Below the pieces are notes generated by a model that was not told the DNA's origin, searched no databases, and worked only from the letters and a program-made list of their open reading frames with translations. A DNA stretch of 7,384 nt from NCBI GenBank assembly GCA_036501425.1, contig DASYAI010000063.1, positions 1-7,384 of the forward strand, given 5' to 3'. How positions within the stretch are numbered: the stretch's first letter is position 1; each line of letters begins with the position of its first letter. The position numbers were made by a program, and so were the translations under genes. Below, in pieces: positions 1 through 5,414 of this stretch. This DNA comes from DATKRB01 sp036501425. GTDB lineage: Bacteria > Actinomycetota > Acidimicrobiia > Acidimicrobiales > RAAP-2.

Positions 1-730
1 CGATCACCAGCCGCAAGTCGTGGCGCCCGGGCACCAGCTGCGCCACGGCGTCGAGCAGGGTGGGGATCCCCTGGTAGGGCTCGAGGGTGCCGGTGTAGAG
101 CACGACCCGCTCGCCCGCCGGCGACCACCGGCGCCGGAAGCCCTCGACCGCTCCGGGGTCGGGGTCGGGGTCGAGCGACACGTTGTAGACGGTCTCGACC
201 GGGGTGCCCGACGCGTCGCGGACCGCCTGGGCAAGCGAGGGAAACTGGGCGATGACCGCCGCCGCCCGGCGCAGCACCCAGCGCTCGAGGAGCCGGGCCG
301 CGCGCACCGCGGGGTGGGCGTCGCCCAGGCCGTAGTTGCCGAGCACCACCGCCCAGTCGTTGCCCATGTCGTAGACGAAGGGCGCGCCGGCCAGGCGGGC
401 CGCCGCGGGGGCGAACAGCCCGGCCTCTTCGTGCGCGTGGACGACGTCGAACCGGCCCCGCCCGGCCAGCCCCTCGAGCAAGGAGCGGGCGGCCACCGCG
501 CCGTCGAGCACCAGCTTGGCGAACGACGGGCCCACGTCGACCCGCCGGAACCCGGGGCACCAGGCCCGGTGGTAGGTGAGGCCCTCAACCGGCACCGACT
601 GGCCGATCGGGTAGGTGACCAGGGTCACCCGGTGGCCCAGGGCGCACAGGGCCCGGCACCGGTTGAAGACGCTGATCGGGGTACCCCGGGGGGCGTACAC
701 CGGGTGCGGGGCGAGCATGAGCACCCGCAT
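1..730 (-). CDS. GT4-type glycosyltransferase, partial (C-terminal part outside window)
   Basis: Reading the minus strand from ATG at 730-728 gives an open frame of 243 codons that leaves the window still open. The start MRVLMLAPHP followed by APRGTPISVFNRCRAL and LGHRVTLVTY is the usual N-terminal Rossmann half of GT4/GT-B transferases: first strand, glycine-containing loop, then helix. FDVVHAHEEAGLFAP (residues 94-108) is the family's 'DVVHaH' strand. VVLYTGTLEPYQGIPTLLDA (209-228) is the start of the donor-binding C-terminal domain. The donor-contact EX7E region would lie beyond the left edge, so sugar specificity cannot be judged. The ATG overlaps the stop codon of the upstream gene (TGATG) and has a strong Shine-Dalgarno GGAGGGGG five bases upstream, which fixes the start. 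The expected role is cytoplasmic transfer of a sugar from a nucleotide donor to a glycan or lipid acceptor. The family call is firm; substrate and product are unknown. Confidence 0.9.
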   Translation of the reverse strand, partial: MRVLMLAPHPVYAPRGTPISVFNRCRALCALGHRVTLVTYPIGQSVPVEGLTYHRAWCPGFRRVDVGPSFAKLVLDGAVAARSLLEGLAGRGRFDVVHAHEEAGLFAPAAARLAGAPFVYDMGNDWAVVLGNYGLGDAHPAVRAARLLERWVLRRAAAVIAQFPSLAQAVRDASGTPVETVYNVSLDPDPDPGAVEGFRRRWSPAGERVVLYTGTLEPYQGIPTLLDAVAQLVPGRHDLRLVI

Positions 731-1971
731 CACGACCCCCTCCGGGCGAGCGATCCGGTCGGGTCCGTGGTCCCCCGGCGGTCCGCGGCCCCCCGACGCC
801 CCGGGGCGCCCACCCGGTGGGCGGGCACCTTCCGTCGGCGACGGGCGGTCAGATAGAAGGGGATCCCCACCACGCCGAGGGCCAGGGTCTGGACGGTGAT
901 GCACACCCCCACCGCCGCGCCCTGGGCCCCGGTGGCCAGGCCGCCCACGCTCAGGAAGGCGGCGAAGGCCCCCTCGCGCAGGCCGTAGCCACCGAGAGAG
1001 ATCGGCAGCATGGTGACCGCGGTGGTGGTGGCGACCACCGCGGCGGCGTAGCCGAGCGGCACGTGGATGCCCACCGCCCGCATGAAGGCGGCCTGGCTGG
1101 CCACCACCACGCACCAGAAGGCCAGGCCCCGGAGCATGGCCGCCACCAGGTTCGAGCGCCGGCCCCGGAAGTTGTGCAGCGCCCCGAGCAGCTGGGCCAC
1201 CTTGGGCCCCGGGCCCCGGCGCAGCAGCTTCCACCCCGCCATGCGCCCGAAGGCCGGGCTGACGAGGAGGAGCACCAGCACCACCCCGCCCCCCAGGGCG
1301 CCCAGCCCGTAGGGGCGCAGCCGTCCGGCGTAGGGCAGGCCGAGCGATCCGATCAGCCCGAGCGCGAGCAGGACGATCATCCCGGGGAAGTTGCACAGCC
1401 GGCGCAGCAGGACCGACGAGGCGCCGACCACCACCTCGCCCGGGCCGTCGCCCACCGAGGTGGCCCGGACGAAGTCGCCCCCGATCGAGCTCGGCAGGGC
1501 GGCGTCGAACACGTCGCCCGCCAGCTCGAGGTGCAGGCAGCGCCCGAAGCCCCGCCGCAGGCCGCCCGCTCGCAGCAGCCCGCACCACTGGGCCACCGTG
1601 ATGAGGATCGACAGCGCGGCCAGGCCGTAGCCGGCCGCCAGCCACCTCGGGTCGGCGGCGCTCAAGGCGTGGAGGATCGGGTGGATCCCGATCTTGCGGA
1701 AGATGAGCCAGGCCGCCAGGCCGGTCACCCCGACCCGCACCACGGTGCCCAGCGCGCCGAGGGGCGAGCGGGCGGAGGGCCGCCGGTGGCGCGCCTTGAT
1801 CGGCGCGGCGTGCGCCCCGACGGTGCCCACCCGGGTCCACTCGTCGAGCGCCGGCTCCGGCTCGCCCACCGCCGGCGCCACCGGCGGCTCGCCGGCTGCC
1901 GGTGGGGCCGCTGGGTGCACCACCACGGTCGGTTGGTCCACCGCCGGGGCGATCGTCGACTCGGCCGTCAC
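730..1971 (-). CDS. LPG_synthase_TM (flippase-like) integral membrane protein
   Basis: This 413-residue protein starts at GTG 1971. The GTG overlaps the stop of the upstream gene as GTGA and has GAGGGGG four bases upstream. The frame is open further upstream to 2223, but that part overlaps the GT2 gene and is a shadow. After a Pro/Ala-rich hydrophilic N-terminus (about residues 1-70) come several hydrophobic segments (about 72-91, 110-130, 194-212, 222-240, 277-297, 305-325, 336-374). Two landmarks of the lysylphosphatidylglycerol synthase transmembrane family are clear: LPSSIGGDFVR (159-169) and LPISLGGYGLREGAF (322-336). The tail after 376 is rich in Arg and hydrophilic. There is no C-terminal aminoacyl-transferase domain, so it is not an MprF-type lipid lysinylase. 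Members this short commonly sit beside GT2/GT4 enzymes; a lipid or lipid-linked sugar translocation role is suspected but unproven. Coupling to both neighbours by overlapping stop/start codons supports action in the same pathway. Confidence 0.9.
   Translation of the reverse strand: MTAESTIAPAVDQPTVVVHPAAPPAAGEPPVAPAVGEPEPALDEWTRVGTVGAHAAPIKARHRRPSARSPLGALGTVVRVGVTGLAAWLIFRKIGIHPILHALSAADPRWLAAGYGLAALSILITVAQWCGLLRAGGLRRGFGRCLHLELAGDVFDAALPSSIGGDFVRATSVGDGPGEVVVGASSVLLRRLCNFPGMIVLLALGLIGSLGLPYAGRLRPYGLGALGGGVVLVLLLVSPAFGRMAGWKLLRRGPGPKVAQLLGALHNFRGRRSNLVAAMLRGLAFWCVVVASQAAFMRAVGIHVPLGYAAAVVATTTAVTMLPISLGGYGLREGAFAAFLSVGGLATGAQGAAVGVCITVQTLALGVVGIPFYLTARRRRKVPAHRVGAPGRRGAADRRGTTDPTGSLARRGS
736..743 (-). 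promoter_or_regulatory. Ribosome binding site of the GT4 gene
   Basis: GGAGGGGG on the minus strand lies five bases before the ATG at 730. It sits inside the 3' end of the upstream membrane-protein gene, so translation of the GT4 gene is probably both coupled and independently initiated. Confidence 0.75.
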
Positions 1972-3014
1972 CGGGCCCCCTCGTCGTCGAAGCCGACGGT
2001 GCTGCGGATGGCGTAGGGCCGCCGGGCCGTGCCCTCGTGGTAGACGCGGGTGAGCAGCTCGCCGATCAGGCCGAAGCAGAGGAACTGCACCGCCGCCGCG
2101 CCCAGCACCGCGCTGACCCCGACGTGGCGCCGCTTGGTGCTCCCGTCGCCCGACCCCGCCCCCGAGCGCAGGGCGGCGGCAGCCTCCACTGCGACCAGGC
2201 GCAGGGCGCCCCCCGCCAGGCACGCCCCGGCCAGCCGGCCGAAGAACTGCATGGGGCGCTGGAGGTAGGCGAGGAGGAACTTCACCGTCAGCAGGTCGAG
2301 CAGCACCCGGGGCAGCCGGGAGATGCCGTACTTGGACACCCCCCGGGTCCGGGGACGGTGGTTCACCGGCAGCTCGAGCACCTTGGCCCCCGACATGACC
2401 GCCAGGGCGGGGATGAAGCGGTGCAGCTCCCCGTAGAGGTGCAGGTTGCGCACCACCGCCGCGTCGTAGGCCTTCAGGGTGCAGCCGTAGTCGTGGAGCT
2501 TCACCCCGGTCACGGCCGAGATGAGCGCGTTGGCCACCTTGGACGGCAGGCGGCGCAGCAAGTAGGTGTCCTGGCGCCGGGCCCGCCAGCCCGACACCAC
2601 GTCGTACCCCTCCCCCATCGCCTGAAGGAGCCGGGGGATGTCGGCCGGGTCGTTCTGCTGGTCCCCGTCGAGGACGATCACCACCGCGCCCCGGGCGTGG
2701 TCGAAGCCGGCGCTGATGCCGGCGGTCTGGCCGAAGTTCCTCCGGAAGGCGATGACCCGGACCCGCCCGTCGCGCTCGGCCCAGGACCGGGCCAGCGCCA
2801 GGGTGGCGTCGCGGCTGCCGTCGTCGACCAGGATCAGCTCGGCCGGCTCGGGCATGGAGTCGAGCACGCCCAGGACCTCGGCCACCGCCAGGTCCACGTT
2901 GTCCTCCTCGTTGTAGAGGGGGATGACCACGCTCAGCGCGAGGCGCGGCGCCCCCTCGACCCCGAGCGCCACCACCGGCCGGGGATCGACCTCGCTCGCC
3001 CGCAGGGCGCTCAT
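1968..3014 (-). CDS. GT2 glycosyltransferase, polyprenyl-phosphate sugar transferase type
   Basis: The 348-residue product has the full DPM1/GtrB/ArnC-like GT2 pattern. SVVIPLYNEEDNV (28-40) is the first strand, LVDDGSRDAT (62-71) the nucleotide-binding acidic pair, and RNFGQTAGISAGFDHARG (92-109) a typical loop. VLDGDQQNDPADIP (114-127) contains the metal-binding D116-x-D118, DYGCTLKAYD (175-184) follows, and RGVSKYGISRLPRVLLDLL (224-242) precedes the membrane part. Two hydrophobic segments follow (about 255-280 and 298-320), separated by a polar glycine/serine loop, then a short tail. Enzymes of this type move a sugar from a nucleotide donor to undecaprenyl (polyprenyl) phosphate at the inner membrane face. 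The donor here is unknown; UDP-glucose, UDP-glucuronate and GDP-mannose are all possible. The start at ATG 3014 has GGCGAGGG six bases upstream. About 27 residues precede the core, slightly long for the family. Its stop overlaps the next gene's GTG. Confidence 0.93.
   Translation of the reverse strand: MSALRASEVDPRPVVALGVEGAPRLALSVVIPLYNEEDNVDLAVAEVLGVLDSMPEPAELILVDDGSRDATLALARSWAERDGRVRVIAFRRNFGQTAGISAGFDHARGAVVIVLDGDQQNDPADIPRLLQAMGEGYDVVSGWRARRQDTYLLRRLPSKVANALISAVTGVKLHDYGCTLKAYDAAVVRNLHLYGELHRFIPALAVMSGAKVLELPVNHRPRTRGVSKYGISRLPRVLLDLLTVKFLLAYLQRPMQFFGRLAGACLAGGALRLVAVEAAAALRSGAGSGDGSTKRRHVGVSAVLGAAAVQFLCFGLIGELLTRVYHEGTARRPYAIRSTVGFDDEGAR
1976..1982 (-). promoter_or_regulatory. Ribosome binding site supporting the GTG start at 1971
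   Basis: GAGGGGG on the minus strand lies four bases before GTG 1971. Together with the GTGA overlap it decides this start over in-frame codons further upstream, which lie within the coding part of the preceding gene. Confidence 0.7.
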
Positions 3015-3020
3015 CGCCGG

Positions 3021-3028
3021 CCCTCGCC
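3021..3028 (-). promoter_or_regulatory. Ribosome binding site of the GT2 gene
   Basis: GGCGAGGG on the minus strand lies six bases before ATG 3014. It gives the GT2 gene its own initiation site after the 200-base gap from the dehydrogenase gene. Confidence 0.6.
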
Positions 3029-3114
3029 GTGCTGCCCCGGACCGTCGGGCACCGAGCCCGACCGCGCCACCACTCCGCCGTCCACGTCCACCGAACCCAC
3101 CTCCGCCATCTCGT

Positions 3115-3202
3115 GCGGGCGGCGCCCGCCTTCCGCCTGTGTGCTGCGGGCCCGCTTGGGCCCGTGGTGCGCCGAGCGACCCGATCCCGTTCGGGTCCGC
3201 TC
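3115..3202 (-). other. Cluster of three GC-rich hairpins between the dehydrogenase and GT2 genes
   Basis: This lies in the 200-base gap at 3015-3214, which holds no recognisable gene. Three inverted repeats occur in tandem. Hairpin 1 is 3174-3202: stem of ten pairs (GAGCGACCCG against CGGGTC plus GCTC, with one bulged C at 3198) and an 8-base loop, starting about a dozen bases past the dehydrogenase stop. Hairpin 2 is 3147-3164: CGGGCCC and GGGCCCG around a 4-base loop. Hairpin 3 is 3115-3129: GCGGGC and GCCCGC around three bases. None is followed by a T-run on the minus strand, so a classical intrinsic terminator is not shown. They could terminate or attenuate transcription, or protect the 3' end of the dehydrogenase message. 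GC-rich DNA forms such pairs readily by chance; the first is the best supported. Confidence 0.45.
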
Positions 3203-3214
3203 AGCGCCTGGCGC

Positions 3215-4705
3215 TCAGCGCTCCAAGGCCGCGCGCTGCTCCAGCACGCCGTTCCCCTCGCCCGGGGACGGCACGGTGAAGCTCAGCGCGCTCGGCCGCA
3301 ACGTCGCCCGGCCCGAGCGCACCAGCCGGGACACCGTGGGCTCGGAGGGCACCGCGTCGGGCAGCTCGGGGCGCCCGATGCCCACGTAGGAGAAGCCGGC
3401 GGCGCGGATCGCCGCCGGGTCGAACACGTTGCGGGCGTCGTAGAAGATGTCGCCGCGCATGGCCCGCCGCAGCCGCTCGGTGTCCAAGGTGAGGAATTGG
3501 GGCCACTCGGTCGCCAGCACCAGCGCGTCGGCCCCGGCCGCCGCCTCGTAGGGATCGTCGCGGATCCGGATGCCCGGGGCGCTCGGCACCGAGCGGACCA
3601 TCGGGTCGTACGCCGTCACGAACGCTCCCCGCCCGAGCAGGCGGCACGCCACGTCGAGCGCCGGTGAGTCGCGCAGGTCGTCGGTCCCCGGCTTGAACGC
3701 CAGGCCGAGCAGGCCCACCCGGGCGCCGCGCAGGGTTCTCAGGTGGCCGAGCAGCTGGTCCACCACCAGCTGGCGCTGCCGGTCGTTGACCGCCACCGTC
3801 CCCTCCAGCACCGGCACCCGGTAGCCGTACTCGGCCGCGGTGCTGATGAGCGCTTCGAGGTCCTTGCCGAAGCAGGACCCGCCCCAGCCGAGTCCGGCGT
3901 CGAGGAAGCGACCACCGATCCGGGTGTCGAGCCCCATGCCCGCCGTGACCTCGGTGACGTCGGCCCCCACGTAGTCGCACAGCCGGGCGATCTGGTTGGC
4001 GAAGCTGATCTTGGTGGCCAGAAAGGCGTTCGAGGCGTACTTGATCATCTCGGCCGTGGTCATCCGCGCCTGGAGCAGCGGGATCGGGTCACGCCGTCCC
4101 ACGTCGCCCGGGATGCTCTGCTCGAGGATGGGCCGGTAGACGTCGGCCACCCGCACCAACGCCTCGGGGTCGTCGCTGCCGAGCACCACCCGATCCGGGT
4201 GGAGGTAGTCCTGCACCGCGTTGCCCTCACGCAGGAACTCGGGGTTGGACACCAGGCTGAACAGCCCGTCCTCGCGGGTGGTGCCGGCGATGTCCTCGAT
4301 CATCGAGCGCAGCCAGTAGCTGGTGCCGATGGGCACGGTGCTCTTGGTCACGATCACGTGGTGGTGCCGCAGGTGGCGGGCGAGGAGCTGGGCCACCTCG
4401 GTCAGCGCGGAGAGATCGGGGTGCCCGTCGGGACCGGCCGGCGTCCCCACGCACACGAAGACGACGTCCGAATTGTCCATCGCCAGAGCGAAATCGTCGG
4501 TGAACCGCAGCGAGCCGCCCTCCAGCGTGCTGGTCAGCAGCGGGTCGAGACCGGGCTCGTGGAACGGCGCCCGGCCCTTGGACAGCTCGCGCAGCCGGCG
4601 CGGATCGGACTCGACCGCGAAGACCGTGTTGCCGACGTGCGCCAGGCACGCCGCCACCACCGATCCCACGTACCCGCTGCCGATGACTGAGACTCGTTCG
4701 CCCAT
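3215..4705 (-). CDS. ugd: UDP-glucose 6-dehydrogenase (UDP-glucose/GDP-mannose dehydrogenase family)
   Basis: The 496-residue enzyme is expected to oxidise UDP-glucose to UDP-glucuronate with two NAD+ in the cytoplasm. VSVIGSGYVG (5-14) is the GxGxxG nucleotide fold, and E32 in FAVESDPRRL follows the second strand, as in NAD-binding members. KSTVPIGT (121-128), SNPEFLREG (153-161) and IKYASNAFLATKISFANQIA (221-240, with K222 and N226) are family blocks. GWGGSCFGKD (273-282) carries the catalytic C278. GLAFKPGTDDLRDSPAL (334-350) opens the C-terminal domain. SCFGKD rather than SCFPKD is tolerated; human UGDH has Q at that place. The ATG at 4705 is chosen over in-frame ATG 4750 because the Rossmann strand begins at once and AGAGGG lies four bases upstream. 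Roughly 50 residues after YVGIGRP (440-446) extend beyond the family's usual end and look disordered. GDP-mannose or UDP-amino-sugar dehydrogenase is less likely given the SCF signature. Confidence 0.92.
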   Translation of the reverse strand: MGERVSVIGSGYVGSVVAACLAHVGNTVFAVESDPRRLRELSKGRAPFHEPGLDPLLTSTLEGGSLRFTDDFALAMDNSDVVFVCVGTPAGPDGHPDLSALTEVAQLLARHLRHHHVIVTKSTVPIGTSYWLRSMIEDIAGTTREDGLFSLVSNPEFLREGNAVQDYLHPDRVVLGSDDPEALVRVADVYRPILEQSIPGDVGRRDPIPLLQARMTTAEMIKYASNAFLATKISFANQIARLCDYVGADVTEVTAGMGLDTRIGGRFLDAGLGWGGSCFGKDLEALISTAAEYGYRVPVLEGTVAVNDRQRQLVVDQLLGHLRTLRGARVGLLGLAFKPGTDDLRDSPALDVACRLLGRGAFVTAYDPMVRSVPSAPGIRIRDDPYEAAAGADALVLATEWPQFLTLDTERLRRAMRGDIFYDARNVFDPAAIRAAGFSYVGIGRPELPDAVPSEPTVSRLVRSGRATLRPSALSFTVPSPGEGNGVLEQRAALER

Positions 4706-4709
4706 CGTT

Positions 4710-4715
4710 CCCTCT
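4710..4715 (-). promoter_or_regulatory. Ribosome binding site of the UDP-glucose dehydrogenase gene
   Basis: AGAGGG on the minus strand lies four bases before ATG 4705. It favours this start over the in-frame ATG at 4750, whose extra 15 residues do not belong to the Rossmann fold. Confidence 0.65.
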
Positions 4716-5017
4716 GATTCCAATGTCGGGCCGCGCGCCACCAAGGCCACGGCAGGGCCGCCAGTGCTGTTGGATCACCTGCATGCGATGACACGGGGCG
4801 CGCGCCGCCAAAGCCTCGGTGCCCGCCCGTGCCCTCCTGACCTGCGCCGTGTCGGGGCGCGTGCCGTTAACCGGAGTTCCTCCTGTTGTTCCGTTCGGTA
4901 GTCAGGCTGACCACGGGGGTCCCTGGACTTTGCGTCACCGCCTCGCGACGGCTTTGCCCTTATCGCTGGAACTGCAGCTCGGCCGTCATCGCCAAAAGCG
5001 CGAATTCGAGAGGAGCA

Positions 5018-5037
5018 ACAACGCTGGAGTGCGTTGT
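5018..5037. repeat. Perfect inverted repeat, 7-base arms
   Basis: ACAACGC and GCGTTGT flank a six-base centre (TGGAGT). The arms are less GC-rich than most chance palindromes here. It may be an operator for a dimeric regulator or a hairpin in a leader RNA; the sequence does not decide between them. Confidence 0.4.
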
Positions 5038-5188
5038 GCCGCCAGCATGGTGCATCCCCGGTGGCGCGCGCAAGAGGTTTCGCGCCGAACTTGATGAACG
5101 TCACGTTTCCTGGGCGAACGCCCGTTGACATCGACCGGCCCGGCGCTCGTCCGGTGAGCGACCCCGGCCCCGACCATCCGCTCGAGGG

Positions 5189-5227
5189 GTTCCCACCGAT
5201 CGCTGCCCGAGCGAAAAGCAAGGGAAC
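5189..5227 (+). repeat. Nested inverted repeats, possible structured leader RNA
   Basis: The outer arms GTTCCC (5189-5194) and GGGAAC (5222-5227) enclose an inner hairpin TCGCT (5200-5204) and AGCGA (5210-5214) with a five-base loop. If transcribed rightward this folds as a two-level stem upstream of the deacetylase. The pairing is visible in sequence; function is not known and no named riboswitch matches. Confidence 0.35.
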
Positions 5228-5255
5228 AGAGCGTGAAGAGGAAGGGAATGACGAT

Positions 5256-5273
5256 CGGCCCCCGAGGGGGCCG
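5256..5273. repeat. Perfect 8-base-arm GC palindrome
   Basis: CGGCCCCC and GGGGGCCG around GA fold as a strong hairpin with an effective four-base CGAG loop. It is followed at once by a second palindrome, GCCGCGCGGC (5270-5279). No T-run follows on either strand. It would lie in the 5' leader of the deacetylase only if transcription begins upstream of it. It could be a leader hairpin, a terminator for upstream transcription, or chance in GC-rich DNA. Confidence 0.35.
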
Positions 5274-5298
5274 CGCGGCAAAGAAAGGGGTGGGAGGT

Positions 5299-5326
5299 TG
5301 TCACCGACTCCCTTACGGTGTCACCG
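5299..5326 (+). promoter_or_regulatory. Direct repeat TGTCACCG x2, 20 bases apart, around a possible -10
   Basis: TGTCACCG occurs at 5299-5306 and again at 5319-5326, so equivalent bases are 20 apart, close to two helical turns. The second copy is also the right half of a perfect palindrome CGGTGTCACCG (5316-5326). The only TANNNT hexamer in this part of the region, TACGGT (5314-5319), sits between the copies and touches the second. This layout fits an operator overlapping a promoter about 90 bases before the deacetylase start. A further GTCACCG lies at 4934-4940. The regulator is unknown. Confidence 0.4.
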
Positions 5327-5405
5327 CGTCTGAGCCAGCAGGTTGGGCTTCCCGTGACCGATTCCGGGAATTCGTGCTGCTCGCGGCCCAGCGGACGCCC
5401 GGATT

Positions 5406-5410
5406 GGGAG
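5406..5410 (+). promoter_or_regulatory. Ribosome binding site of the deacetylase gene
   Basis: GGGAG lies four bases before ATG 5415. An in-frame GTG at 5412-5414 directly precedes that ATG but would leave only one spacer base, so ATG 5415 is preferred. Confidence 0.5.
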
Positions 5411-5414
5411 CGTG

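Larger units (their letters stand above)
4706..5414. promoter_or_regulatory. Divergent intergenic region between dehydrogenase operon and deacetylase
   Basis: This is a 709-base stretch between the two divergent starts. Open frames cross it on both strands, but none shows recognisable protein features, and composition is visibly less GC-rich than in the flanking genes. It must hold the promoter of the rightward deacetylase gene and probably that of the leftward operon. I could not find a convincing -35/-10 pair for either direction. The only TANNNT hexamer in the 430 bases before the rightward gene is TACGGT at 5314-5319, with no good -35 at normal spacing. A TTGACA at 5125-5130 has no -10 partner. 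Inverted repeats at 5018-5037, 5189-5227, 5256-5273 and 5361-5371, and GTCACCG copies at 4934, 5300 and 5320, are described separately. No known riboswitch consensus (cyclic di-GMP, cyclic di-AMP, cobalamin, SAM) was recognised. Confidence 0.6.

Noticed and set aside
1972..2223. Upstream extension of the membrane-protein frame to 2223
   Set aside because: It lies within the coding part of the GT2 gene in another frame. GTG 1971 has a ribosome site and the GTGA overlap.
3011..3109. A 32-codon minus-strand frame from ATG 3109 whose TGA overlaps the GT2 ATG
   Set aside because: It has no good ribosome site and no recognisable feature. The same frame is open all the way from the dehydrogenase stop, which is common by chance at this GC level.
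817..4690. Long plus-strand open frames at 817-2016, 1902-3389 and 3743-4690
   Set aside because: They are His/Gln/Arg/Gly-rich with no recognisable domain and lie opposite four well-supported minus-strand genes.
4801..4880. GCCAAAGCC and nearby GC stems resembling part of a cyclic di-GMP riboswitch
   Set aside because: Only a short core-like string matches. The other conserved loop, tetraloop and receptor sequences are absent on both strands.
5125..5130. TTGACA resembling a perfect -35 element
   Set aside because: No -10-like hexamer lies 16-18 bases downstream (the bases there are CGTCCG and its neighbours), so a promoter cannot be supported.
4775..5281. A 168-codon minus-strand frame across the divergent intergenic region
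   Set aside because: Its composition and codon third positions do not look coding, there is no convincing ribosome site, and no motif was recognised.
5361..5371. Palindrome ATTCCGGGAAT upstream of the deacetylase
   Set aside because: Five-base arms are too short to claim as an operator without repeats elsewhere or comparative support.
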